Below, in pieces: positions 23,743 through 32,850 of a stretch of 64,000 nt of DNA. Under the pieces are notes generated by a model. It saw only the letters and a program-made list of their open reading frames with translations, was not told the origin of the DNA and searched no databases. Position 1 is the first letter of the stretch, and every line of letters begins with the position of its first letter. This DNA is from Bacillota bacterium (GTDB lineage: Bacteria > Bacillota > Dethiobacteria > DTU022): contig JAHYJM010000001.1 of NCBI GenBank assembly GCA_019428945.1, forward strand, positions 28,837 to 92,836, read 5' to 3'. The position numbers and the translations under genes are program-made.

Positions 23743-24924
23743 ATGAAAAGATTTCAGGAAGGGCTTGATAATAAAGTCCCCATGCTTGTTGATACTACTT
23801 TAAGAGATGGAGAACAGACTGCAGGTGTAGTATTTTCCAACAGGGAGAAATTAAGAATAGCAAAAATGCTTGACAACCTTGGCGTACATCAGATAGAAGC
23901 AGGAATACCGGTAATGGGCGGCGATGAAAAAGAGGTTATCAAAGAGATCGTCTCCTATAAACTGCAGGCCAGCATTATGGCGTGGAACCGGGCAAACATA
24001 GAAGATATAAAGCACTCCCTGGATTGCAACGTTGATGCCGTGGCAATATCTATTTCTACCTCGGACATTCATATCGCCCATAAATTAAGGACTTCCCGCG
24101 AGTGGGTTCTTAAAAATATGGTAAAAGCTGTAGAGTTCGCCAGTAAACACAATCTTTATATATCTGTAAATGCAGAGGATGCATCACGAAGCGATCTCGA
24201 TTTTCTGGTTGAGTTTGCAAAACAAGCCCAGGCGGCAGGAGCAAACCGCCTCCGTTTTTGTGATACGATTGGCGTTCTCGAACCCTTTAAAACTTATGAA
24301 GTAATCAGCTCATTGATCGATAAGACGGGAATGGATATAGAGATGCATACTCACAACGATTTTGGCATGGCTACCGCTAACGCTCTTGCCGGCTTGAAAG
24401 CAGGCGCCAGCTTCATCGGCGTTACAGTTAACGGTCTTGGTGAAAGAGCCGGTAACGCTGCCCTTGAAGAAGTGGCAATGGCTTTAAAACATCTTTTCGG
24501 AGTTAACCTTGGAGTTAATACCCGTGATTTCAGAAACCTCTGTGAATATGTAGCCCGGGCATCAGGCAGGCAGCTATATCCTTCCAAACCTATTGTGGGC
24601 ACAAATACATTTGCTCATGAGTCAGGCATTCACGCTGACGGCGTGTTAAAACACCCGGCAACATACGAAGTATACAGCCCCGAAGAGGTAGGCCTTGAAA
24701 GGCAGATCGTGATCGGAAAACATTCCGGATCAAGCGCAATTAAGATGAAGTTTGTTGAATACGGCATTGATTTGTCCGATGAAGAGGCTGCAGATTTACT
24801 GTCAGCTGTCCGCAGTGTCACTGTTGATATGAAGCGAACACTCTTCGACAAAGAGCTGATGTATATTTATGAAGATTACCTATATGAGAAAAAACTTGTT
24901 CCTTCCCTCGATAAGAGTGAATAA
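23743..24924 (+). CDS. nifV: Homocitrate synthase (NifV type)
   Basis: 393 residues of the DRE-TIM family: DTTLRDGEQTAGVVF near 16, metal-binding HTHND near 198, and GLGERAGNA near 227. The stretch IEAGIPVMGGDEKE is characteristic of NifV-type homocitrate synthases as opposed to LeuA, which has GFPISSPGE (compare leuA on the minus strand here). It would condense acetyl-CoA with 2-oxoglutarate. No nitrogenase or lysine-pathway gene is in the window, so the use of homocitrate is unclear; Re-citrate synthase is a close relative that could be confused with it. A strong AAAGGAGG site precedes the ATG, and a terminator follows. Confidence 0.8.
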   Translation: MKRFQEGLDNKVPMLVDTTLRDGEQTAGVVFSNREKLRIAKMLDNLGVHQIEAGIPVMGGDEKEVIKEIVSYKLQASIMAWNRANIEDIKHSLDCNVDAVAISISTSDIHIAHKLRTSREWVLKNMVKAVEFASKHNLYISVNAEDASRSDLDFLVEFAKQAQAAGANRLRFCDTIGVLEPFKTYEVISSLIDKTGMDIEMHTHNDFGMATANALAGLKAGASFIGVTVNGLGERAGNAALEEVAMALKHLFGVNLGVNTRDFRNLCEYVARASGRQLYPSKPIVGTNTFAHESGIHADGVLKHPATYEVYSPEEVGLERQIVIGKHSGSSAIKMKFVEYGIDLSDEEAADLLSAVRSVTVDMKRTLFDKELMYIYEDYLYEKKLVPSLDKSE

Positions 24925-24943
24925 GGAACTTTAAATTATCATT

Positions 24944-24979
24944 AATAACCCGCTTTTTATCATAACGGGTTATTCTTTT
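24944..24979 (+). terminator. Intrinsic terminator after nifV
   Basis: Nine-bp stem (24944-24952 with 24966-24974), 13-nt loop, then CTTTTA. Confidence 0.8.
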
Positions 24980-25057
24980 AACTTTTTTATGATTCACGTA
25001 TAATAAAAGATAAGTTTAAATCATCTTTTATTTGAGTTACATGAAAAGGACACCGAG

Positions 25058-26011
25058 ATGAAAAGCGATTTATATTGCCTGGTTGATATTGGCGGAACAA
25101 AAATCCTGATGCTTTTGATCGATGAAAATGGACGGGTTCTGTTTCGCGGTAAGAGAAGCACTCCAAAACCAACTCCCCCTGAATCTTTGATCGATACAGT
25201 AAAGACGATGCTGATTGATGCCAAAAGAGAAACAGGGAGCGCTGCTGATATAAAGCCATTGGGTCTGGGTATTTGTATTGCCGGCTTCATAGAATCAGAA
25301 CAGGGAATCATTTATCAATCTCCAAATCTTGATTGGGTGAAACCTGTCCATTTTAGAAGTATGCTTGAATCGAACTTCTCCTGCCCGGTAATTATAGAAA
25401 ATGATGCTAATGCCGCAGTGTTGGGAGAAGTGTACTATGGTGCAGCAAAAGGGCATGATAATGTCATCTACGTAACCATTAGCACCGGAATTGGCGGAGG
25501 CCTTTTTCTGAACGGCAGAATTTACCGCGGCAGCACTGGATTTGCAGGTGAAATCGGTCATATCAAACCCTTTGGGACAGGCAGAGTTTGCAAGTGTGGT
25601 GGTGACAACTGCCTGGAAATTTGGGCAGCGGGCAGTGCAATAGCGATGGCCGCTAAAACGTTGTGGGATGAAAATGATCCCGGTATAGGCCCGATCTCAA
25701 CGGAGTGGGTTTTTGAACAGGCAGACCAGGGTAATGAAATTGCTCTCTCAATTATAAATGATGCCGCCCTGAAAACCGGCAGGGGTCTGGCAAACCTGGT
25801 TACCCTTCTTAACCCTTCTTGTATTGTGGTAGGAGGTGGAGTGGCAGCCGGAAGGCCGGATTACATGGAAAAGGTGAAAATACATATTTACAGCGAAGCG
25901 ATCCCTCCATCTGTCAATATCACTAAAGTTGAACTGGTAGCTGCTGATCTGGAACCGGAAGCGGGAATCTGGGGGATATATGCTCTTTTAACCGGCCGGG
26001 CGGTGAGATAA
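25058..26011 (+). CDS. ROK family sugar kinase (glucokinase-like)
   Basis: 317 residues. The N-terminal phosphate loop DIGGTK is at residues 10-15, the catalytic base region ENDANAAVLGE near 114, the GIGGGLFLNGRIYRG strand, and the zinc motif CKCGGDNCLEIWAAG near 177. ROK kinases with this zinc motif phosphorylate glucose, N-acetylglucosamine or related sugars in the cytoplasm; repressor members have an extra N-terminal HTH, absent here. A -10 like TATAAT lies at 24999-25004 but the -35 is weak. Its stop is 2 bases from the dedA start, so they share a message. The exact sugar cannot be told. Confidence 0.88.
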   Translation: MKSDLYCLVDIGGTKILMLLIDENGRVLFRGKRSTPKPTPPESLIDTVKTMLIDAKRETGSAADIKPLGLGICIAGFIESEQGIIYQSPNLDWVKPVHFRSMLESNFSCPVIIENDANAAVLGEVYYGAAKGHDNVIYVTISTGIGGGLFLNGRIYRGSTGFAGEIGHIKPFGTGRVCKCGGDNCLEIWAAGSAIAMAAKTLWDENDPGIGPISTEWVFEQADQGNEIALSIINDAALKTGRGLANLVTLLNPSCIVVGGGVAAGRPDYMEKVKIHIYSEAIPPSVNITKVELVAADLEPEAGIWGIYALLTGRAVR

Positions 26012-26013
26012 AC

Positions 26014-26739
26014 TTGGAAAATGTAGAGCCCTTTGAATCAATTTTCGAGCTGACAGAAATGCTCATTGCCAAATACGGTGTTGTCGGTATTGCAGCAGCA
26101 ATGTTTGCAGAAAGCGCCGGCGTACCATTTGCTTCAGCTATACTTCTTTTGACTTCAGGGACTTTGATCTTAAGAGGCACTGTATCCTTCTGGTCAATTT
26201 TTATTGCTTCCACAGTAGGAATCACCCTGGGGAGCATTTTTAGCTATTTCCTCGGGATGTTGGGCAGTATAGTGGGCAGAAAATTTAAATCAAATTATTA
26301 TAGTCAAAACAATTATAGTAAACCCACAAAAGATGAATTCAAACAAACGCCTTCCAAGATAAAATACTTGTGGAAAAGATATGGTAACTTTTCAATCTTT
26401 ATGGCGCAGTTGTGGGGAGTTACCCGCACTTTCATATCTTTTCCCGCAGGTGCGATGCAGATGAATTTTTATCTTTTTATAGCTTACACATTTCTGGGGG
26501 GTTCCATCTTCAGTCTTGCTGCAATTGGTCTTAGTATCGTTCTTACCGGAACGATGGGTGCAACGATCAAATTTCTCAGGACACTGGCCGGATTCTCGCC
26601 GTGGCTGTTAGCCATACCGGCCCTGATCGTTATAGCAATTATATATAACGTTTGTTACCAGCGTAAATTCAAACGAAAACCAGGCTTCATTAGTATTTTT
26701 AATCGATTTTGGAAGCGTATCAAAGGCAGGGACCGTTGA
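26014..26739 (+). CDS. DedA family membrane protein
   Basis: 241 residues with the DedA/SNARE-associated pattern: an N-terminal amphipathic start, FAESAGVPFAS (matching the E-x-x-x-P-x-P type motif), and the later RYGNFSIFMAQLWGVTRTFISFPAGAMQM block containing the conserved Arg and Gly residues. About five membrane spans. DedA proteins act in lipid carrier flipping and envelope homeostasis. The start is TTG 26014 with GGTGAG upstream, immediately after the ROK kinase; an internal ATG at 26059 is possible but would remove part of the family domain. The C-terminus is strongly basic. Confidence 0.82.
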   Translation: MENVEPFESIFELTEMLIAKYGVVGIAAAMFAESAGVPFASAILLLTSGTLILRGTVSFWSIFIASTVGITLGSIFSYFLGMLGSIVGRKFKSNYYSQNNYSKPTKDEFKQTPSKIKYLWKRYGNFSIFMAQLWGVTRTFISFPAGAMQMNFYLFIAYTFLGGSIFSLAAIGLSIVLTGTMGATIKFLRTLAGFSPWLLAIPALIVIAIIYNVCYQRKFKRKPGFISIFNRFWKRIKGRDR

Positions 26740-26806
26740 TATATAATAGAAATAGTTTAGAAAAACGATTGCTTCTGATATTTTCTGAAAGGAATGATAC
26801 CTATAG

Positions 26807-27037
26807 ATGGGAAAAGCCCGCTTCAACTTAAAAGTATATAATGAGAGGTGTAAAGACTGCGGTATCTGCTTTGAATTTTGCCCCAAGGATAATCTAAAAC
26901 CCGGACCTGACGGCAGCCCGGTATTTATAGAACCCGATAATTGCACCGGCTGTAAATTATGCGAGTATTTATGTCCCGATTTTGCAATACAGGTTCAAAA
27001 AATCGATCAAAATGCCGGTAAAGAAAAGGAAGAATAA
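26807..27037 (+). CDS. 2[4Fe-4S] ferredoxin, KorD-like
   Basis: 76 residues with two CxxCxxCxxxC motifs (RCKDCGICFEFCP and NCTGCKLCEYLCP) and a short N-terminal strand, similar to the delta subunit of 2-oxoacid:ferredoxin oxidoreductases. The catalytic alpha, beta and gamma subunits are not adjacent; the gene is followed instead by miaB after 19 bases. MiaB is itself an iron-sulfur enzyme needing reductant, so the ferredoxin could serve it or could be a stand-alone carrier. AAAGGA precedes the ATG at a rather long spacing of about 12 bases. Confidence 0.85.
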   Translation: MGKARFNLKVYNERCKDCGICFEFCPKDNLKPGPDGSPVFIEPDNCTGCKLCEYLCPDFAIQVQKIDQNAGKEKEE

Positions 27038-27056
27038 GTTTTAGGAGTGTTTTTTA

Positions 27057-28424
27057 TTGAAACCCGAGCAATCTGCTAATTCTTACGCAATTGGTGAAGG
27101 CAAAAAATATCTGTTGATCACCTTTGGGTGTCAAATGAACGAACATGATTCTGAAGTAATCTGCTCAGTCCTCGAAAGCCTTGGCTATTCAGCTGTCCTT
27201 ACTGCAGAAGAAGCCGATCTGATTATAATCAACACCTGTGCTGTCAGACAGAAACCAGAAGATAAAGTAACATCTCTGTTAGGTAAATATTATGCTCTTA
27301 AACAGGAAAACAAAGAACTGATCATTGCCGTTGGTGGCTGCATGACGCAGCAGGAAGAAGCTGCCCGTTATATCAGGGATCGCTTTCACCATGTAAATAT
27401 TGTATTCGGCACTCATGCGCTGCCAAGACTACCGCTTCTGTTAGAAGCAGCAATTAATTACAAGGGAACAATTATCGACATAGATGAAGACTACACCGGA
27501 AGAGAAGAACTTACCGCAGCCCACAGCAGTACATTTAAGGCCTGGCTTCCCGTAATCTACGGCTGCAACAACTTCTGTTCATATTGTGTTGTTCCCCATG
27601 TACGCGGCCGGGAACGCAGCAGACACGGAGAAGACATTCTTAAGGAAGCAAAATCACTTGCGGCGCGGGGCTACCTTGAACTAACCCTGCTTGGCCAGAA
27701 TGTAAACTCATACGGTCAGGATTTAGCCGGTGATTATACTTTTGCCGGTCTCCTTCGAGATATGAATTATGTAGAGGGACTCAAAAGAATCCGCTTCATG
27801 ACATCGCATCCAAAAGATCTGTCGCCTGAATTAATCGAGGCTGTTCGCAGCGGAGATAGCATCTGTGAGCACTTTCATCTCCCCGTTCAGTCAGGCAGCA
27901 ACCGAATCCTGAAAAATATGAACCGCGGCTACAGTCGTGAGCATTATATAAAGCTTGTAAATATGATCAAGGATTCAATTCCCGGCGTTTCTATTACTTC
28001 AGATATCATAGTGGGCTTTCCCGGCGAAAGTGAAGAGGATTTTCAGGCTACCCTGGATCTCCTGAAAACAGTAAGGTTCGACAATGCTTTTTCATTTATT
28101 TACTCTCCGCGAAAAAATACCACTGCCGCAGCTATGAGGGAACAGCTCAGCCACGGCGAAAAAGAAGAAAGACTGCAGCGTTTAAATGAAGTTCAGCACG
28201 CAATCAGCAGCGAGCTGAATCTGCAGTTGGAAGGCAGCACTGTTGAAGTTCTTGTTGAGGGCCCCAGTAAGAATAATATTGATATGCAAACCGGAAGAAC
28301 CAGAACTAACAAGCTTGTACACTTTCCGGGATCTTCTGATTTAACTGGAAAATTAGTCAATATCAATATCAGTGAAGCAAAAACCTGGAATCTGGCAGGA
28401 GTGCTTGAAGGAGAGAATAGTTGA
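27057..28424 (+). CDS. miaB: tRNA-2-methylthio-N6-dimethylallyladenosine synthase MiaB
   Basis: 455 residues. N-terminal methylthiotransferase domain with GCQMNEHDSE and two further cluster Cys (NTCAVRQ and GGCMTQQE), central radical SAM motif CNNFCSYCVVP near 169, and a C-terminal TRAM domain. It adds the methylthio group to isopentenylated A37 of tRNAs; the prenyl transferase MiaA that acts first is three genes downstream. Start is TTG 27057 with TAGGAGTG upstream. The stop overlaps the mutS start (TTGA). Confidence 0.96.
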   Translation: MKPEQSANSYAIGEGKKYLLITFGCQMNEHDSEVICSVLESLGYSAVLTAEEADLIIINTCAVRQKPEDKVTSLLGKYYALKQENKELIIAVGGCMTQQEEAARYIRDRFHHVNIVFGTHALPRLPLLLEAAINYKGTIIDIDEDYTGREELTAAHSSTFKAWLPVIYGCNNFCSYCVVPHVRGRERSRHGEDILKEAKSLAARGYLELTLLGQNVNSYGQDLAGDYTFAGLLRDMNYVEGLKRIRFMTSHPKDLSPELIEAVRSGDSICEHFHLPVQSGSNRILKNMNRGYSREHYIKLVNMIKDSIPGVSITSDIIVGFPGESEEDFQATLDLLKTVRFDNAFSFIYSPRKNTTAAAMREQLSHGEKEERLQRLNEVQHAISSELNLQLEGSTVEVLVEGPSKNNIDMQTGRTRTNKLVHFPGSSDLTGKLVNINISEAKTWNLAGVLEGENS

Positions 28425-31054
28425 ACCGGACCAGCCCAATGATGGAGCAGTACAAAAAAATTAAAGAACAGCATCCTGATAAGCTGTTAATGTTTCAGGT
28501 GGGCGATTTTTATGAACTCTTTTTCGGCGATGCCGAACTTGGTGCAAGAGAAATGGAAATTGCTCTGACCTCAAGAGGCATCGATAATGAAAATCCGATT
28601 CCATTGGCAGGCGTGCCGATCCATGCAGCTGACACATACTTAAATAAGCTTTTGGCCAAGGGTTTTAAAGTTGTTATATGTGACCAGGTAGAGAACTCTT
28701 CACAGGCAACAGGTTTAGTTCGTCGCGAAATCACCAGGATTCTAACTCCGGGAACTATTACAGATCCGGAAATGCTGGATGAGGGACGCAATAATTATTT
28801 AATGGTAATTCTTCGCTCACAGGAAGAAAAATATGGTTTAGCTGCGCTTGATATATCCACAGGTGATTTCAGGGTTACCGAATTTAAGGGAGACGATTCA
28901 TATGATTTAATCCTTGATGAAATCAGGCGTCTTCAACCTTCAGAAATACTTTGCAGTTCCAGTGATCTTGAAAAATCTTTACGGACTACTTTAAACGCAT
29001 TTAACAGCGCCCTGATCGAAACCCTGCCGGTTATACCCGATATTAAAGAGACAGAAGAACTGATTAAAAAACATTGGAATAACAATATTTGGGAAGCACT
29101 ATCGCTGGACAGTTATCCCCTGGCCGCTTCTGCCGGCGCTGCCGCGCTAATTTATCTTGAACTTCTTCAGCAGCTTCCGCCGGCAGTCAATCATTTTCAC
29201 AATATCGAACTTTATTTCAGCAAGAAAAATATGATCATTGACAGCATAACCAACCGTAACCTCGAACTGACTCAATCACTGCGAACCGGAGGCAGACAGG
29301 GCAGCCTGCTTGGACTTTCAGATCGCTGCATGACTGGAATGGGCAGAAGACTGCTTAAACGCTGGATCGACCAGCCTCTACTTGACAAAAGCCAGATTGA
29401 AGAAAGATTTGATGCAGTTGAAGAACTTGTCGGAAAACCTATTCCGAGAAAAAATTTGCGCAAAAAACTTGATGATATTTTTGATCTGGAAAGATTTTGC
29501 AGCAGATTAACCTATCAACGTATTAACGCCAGGGACCTCGTTGCCTTAAAAAACACAATCAGGCTGATCCGGCCCCTGAAAGATATACTCTCGGAACTTA
29601 ATGCCCCTAAACTGAAAAATATAAATGTCAATCTTCCGCCATTTGAAGATTTGGCCTTAAAAATTGAATCAGCGCTGGTTAGCGATCCACCGATGACAAT
29701 TAAAGAAGGCGGCTTGTTCAGAGAGGGTTATCATGAAGAGGTAGACCGGTTGAACAAATTGTCAAGTGACAGTGGGAACCTGCTTTTGGAATATGAACAA
29801 AATGAACGCAGACGCACAGGTATAAAAACTCTGAAGGTAGGCTACAACCGCAATTTTGGTTACTTCATGGAAATTACCAAAACAAACCTGAATTATGTAC
29901 CACCGGACTATAACCGCAAGCAAACACTGGTTAATGCTGAACGCTTTACAACAGAATATCTGCAGCAGATGGAAGAGCAGGTTACCGGAGCCAGGGACAA
30001 ACTAGCCCAACTGGAATATAAACTATTTGAGGAGTTAAGGAATCATGTTTTATCATTTGCCGAAGATTTGCTTGACGCCGCATACCAGGTAGCTCTCCTT
30101 GACGTAATCCAGGGTTTAGCCGAAACAGCAGAAAACCATCACTACTGTCGCCCGGAATTTTCAGAAAACCGTGAAATGATCATAAAACAGGCCCGCCACC
30201 CTGTTGTAGAGCAGCTTGCCTGTGAAAGATTCGTTCCCAATGATCTGATTATGAATAATCGCCATTTTCTTCTCTTAATTACCGGACCAAATATGGCAGG
30301 AAAAAGCACTTACATTCGCAGCGCCGCCCTGATTGCAATCATGGCTCAAATCGGTTCTTTCGTTCCGGCTGAATCAGCCTTAATGCCGCTTTTCGACAGG
30401 GTGTTTGCCCGGGTGGGCGCAAGTGACGATCTAAGCAGTGGCCACAGCACTTTCATGGTTGAAATGCAGGAAACCGCGGTAATCCTAAAAGAAGCCACAA
30501 TCGACAGCCTTGTAATCCTTGATGAAATAGGCAGGGGAACAAGCACATATGATGGTATGAGCATTGCCCGCGGGGTTATTGAATATATTTGTAATAAAGT
30601 AAAAGCAAAAACCCTTTTTTCAACCCATTATCATGAACTGACCAGACTGGAAGGCGAGCTGTCCGGAGTCAGAAATTATACCATGGCAGTAAAAGAAAAG
30701 GGCAAAGAGGTAATTTTTCTGAGGCAGATAGTCCCCGGCAAAGCTGATAAAAGTTACGGGATTAATGTCGCCCGCCTGGCCGGAGTCCCGCCGGAAGTGC
30801 TCTTCAGGGCAGAAGCATATCTCTTTGAACTTGAGCTGGCTGCATCCACAGCTGCCGAACAACAGTTAAGTTTACTTCCTATGGTTTCAGAGCCCCTCAG
30901 TGATCACAGATTTGAACTCGAACTAATCGAGCAAATCAGGGAGATCGATCTGAACAGGCTGACACCGTTGGAGGCAATGCAAAAACTATTTGAGCTGCAA
31001 AACAGGCTGCTTGCTGATGATAATAAGTTGGATATTGATAAAGAAGGGAAATAA
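28421..31054 (+). CDS. mutS: DNA mismatch recognition ATPase MutS
   Basis: 877 residues, full length. Mismatch-binding N-terminus with the Phe-x-Glu-type motif in GDFYELFFGDA near residue 27, core and clamp regions, and ATPase domain with Walker A GPNMAGKST near 625, the DDLSSGHSTFMVEM loop, Walker B LVILDEIGRGTST and the dimer switch STHYHELTRLE. Start is TTG 28421 with AAGGAGAG 7 bases upstream, overlapping the miaB stop. mutL follows after 5 bases. Confidence 0.97.
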   Translation: MNRTSPMMEQYKKIKEQHPDKLLMFQVGDFYELFFGDAELGAREMEIALTSRGIDNENPIPLAGVPIHAADTYLNKLLAKGFKVVICDQVENSSQATGLVRREITRILTPGTITDPEMLDEGRNNYLMVILRSQEEKYGLAALDISTGDFRVTEFKGDDSYDLILDEIRRLQPSEILCSSSDLEKSLRTTLNAFNSALIETLPVIPDIKETEELIKKHWNNNIWEALSLDSYPLAASAGAAALIYLELLQQLPPAVNHFHNIELYFSKKNMIIDSITNRNLELTQSLRTGGRQGSLLGLSDRCMTGMGRRLLKRWIDQPLLDKSQIEERFDAVEELVGKPIPRKNLRKKLDDIFDLERFCSRLTYQRINARDLVALKNTIRLIRPLKDILSELNAPKLKNINVNLPPFEDLALKIESALVSDPPMTIKEGGLFREGYHEEVDRLNKLSSDSGNLLLEYEQNERRRTGIKTLKVGYNRNFGYFMEITKTNLNYVPPDYNRKQTLVNAERFTTEYLQQMEEQVTGARDKLAQLEYKLFEELRNHVLSFAEDLLDAAYQVALLDVIQGLAETAENHHYCRPEFSENREMIIKQARHPVVEQLACERFVPNDLIMNNRHFLLLITGPNMAGKSTYIRSAALIAIMAQIGSFVPAESALMPLFDRVFARVGASDDLSSGHSTFMVEMQETAVILKEATIDSLVILDEIGRGTSTYDGMSIARGVIEYICNKVKAKTLFSTHYHELTRLEGELSGVRNYTMAVKEKGKEVIFLRQIVPGKADKSYGINVARLAGVPPEVLFRAEAYLFELELAASTAAEQQLSLLPMVSEPLSDHRFELELIEQIREIDLNRLTPLEAMQKLFELQNRLLADDNKLDIDKEGK

Positions 31055-31059
31055 TTCTC

Positions 31060-32850
31060 TTGGTAAAAATCAAAATTCTCGATAAAGATACGGCTGAACA
31101 GATTGCCGCCGGTGAAGTAATTGAAAACCCCTCCTCGGTAGTTAAGGAACTTGTTGAAAACGCCCTTGATGCCGGCTCAACGAGAATAGAGGTTGTCCTC
31201 GACGAGGGTGGTAAAAAGTTGATAACAGTTACAGATAACGGTCATGGAATGGCACCTGCGGATCTCGCCCTTGCTTTTCAACGTTTTGCCACCAGTAAAT
31301 TAAACAGCTTTGACGATCTCAGCAGGCTGAAAAGTCTTGGATTCAGGGGAGAAGCGCTGCCAAGTATAGCGGCGGTATCGAGAATTAAAGTTACTGCGAG
31401 AGCAGAAAATTCTATTTCAGCCTCAGCAATAAGCCTTTCCGGTGGTAAAATAACGGAACAAATTGAAACCGGAGCCCCTTACGGCACCAGGGTGGAGGTA
31501 TCTGACCTTTTCTATAATACACCAGGGCGCTTAAAATTTCTTCGCGCGGCTATGTTTGAGACATCAAGGATCAGTACGTTGCTGACAGAAATTGCTCTCG
31601 CTAATCCCGGTGTATCATTTGATCTGAAAAGCAAAGGGAGAACTCTTTTCCGCTCAGCCGGTGACGGAAACCTACTACATACCATCGGTTCTGTATATGG
31701 AAATGAAACAGCCGGGGAAATGCAGGAATTAAACCGAGTTGATAAAGAATCAGGTGCTTCTGTATCAGGTTACACCTCTGCTCCTCACACGACCAGATCA
31801 TCAAGAAAATGGATTACAATCGTAGTTAACGGACGCCTGATAAAAAATGCTATGCTTGTCAATGCAATTGAAAGAGCCTATGGGGATCTTCTGCCTGTAA
31901 GGCGCCACCCCATAACAATTTTGCATATTAATCTGCCTCCCCACACAATTGATGTAAATGTTCATCCGGCAAAAACTGAAATCAGATTTGAGCACCCCGA
32001 AACAGCTAAAAACCTGGTTTACAAGGCAGTAAAAAACACCTTACAGAGTTCTTCAAATCTCCCTTCATGGCCGGAAAGCATTTCTGAATCAGGTTTTAAA
32101 AGCGCTGATCAGTTGGATCAGTTAAATATGATCAGGGAAAGCAGTTTTTCCGGTATCCCCTTCAAATACGAATTGTTTTTGAAAAAGAACCGGGGAAGCG
32201 CGGAAGATATAGATTATCAACCTGAACCGGAGAGAGACTGCCCTGAAAGACTGAATGAAGCAGGCTCCTGCCGTTTAATCGGACAATACCTGAACAGTTA
32301 CCTTGTTGTACAAAGGGATGATAACCTTCTGTTGATAGATCAACACGCTGCTCATGAAAGAGTAATTTATCACCGCCTGTCCACAGAGGATAATATAAAA
32401 GGCAAAACCGGTAGTTCACAGCTAACCATACCTCTGACAATTGAACTGCCACCAAAGTGGCGCCAAAAAGCTTTGGATATTTTGCCTGATCTGAAAAATT
32501 TCGGCTTTGAAATAGAACCGCTTGGAGAAGACAGCTATGTTGTAAGAGCTGTGCCTTTTATGCTAAAAAGCAACCCGGGCAGCTCAGAAATATACGATAT
32601 GCTGGAAAAACTTTTCGAAACAGAAGAAATAGATGAAGTTACAACAAAAGATATTGTAAGCAAAACTGTCGCCTGCCACCGTTCTGTTAAAGCAAAACAA
32701 AAACTGGCCTGGGAAGAAATGCTGGAACTGCTCAAAAACTGGGAGAAAACCCCTAATGCGCAGTATTGTCCACATGGAAGGCCTACCGTGATCAGTTTCG
32801 ATCGCTCAAGGCTGGAAAAAGGCTTTCACCGCGGAGGTGAGCCGATTTGA
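31060..32850 (+). CDS. mutL: DNA mismatch repair protein MutL
   Basis: 596 residues. GHKL ATPase domain with ENALDAGS, DNGHGM and LGFRGEALPSI motifs in the first 110 residues, then a linker of about 80 residues, then the C-terminal dimerisation/endonuclease domain with DQHAAHERV near 426, ACHRSVKAKQKL and CPHGRP. The presence of the metal-binding motifs predicts an active nicking endonuclease, as in Bacillus MutL and unlike E. coli MutL. Start TTG 31060; the stop overlaps the miaA start. Confidence 0.97.
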   Translation: MVKIKILDKDTAEQIAAGEVIENPSSVVKELVENALDAGSTRIEVVLDEGGKKLITVTDNGHGMAPADLALAFQRFATSKLNSFDDLSRLKSLGFRGEALPSIAAVSRIKVTARAENSISASAISLSGGKITEQIETGAPYGTRVEVSDLFYNTPGRLKFLRAAMFETSRISTLLTEIALANPGVSFDLKSKGRTLFRSAGDGNLLHTIGSVYGNETAGEMQELNRVDKESGASVSGYTSAPHTTRSSRKWITIVVNGRLIKNAMLVNAIERAYGDLLPVRRHPITILHINLPPHTIDVNVHPAKTEIRFEHPETAKNLVYKAVKNTLQSSSNLPSWPESISESGFKSADQLDQLNMIRESSFSGIPFKYELFLKKNRGSAEDIDYQPEPERDCPERLNEAGSCRLIGQYLNSYLVVQRDDNLLLIDQHAAHERVIYHRLSTEDNIKGKTGSSQLTIPLTIELPPKWRQKALDILPDLKNFGFEIEPLGEDSYVVRAVPFMLKSNPGSSEIYDMLEKLFETEEIDEVTTKDIVSKTVACHRSVKAKQKLAWEEMLELLKNWEKTPNAQYCPHGRPTVISFDRSRLEKGFHRGGEPI

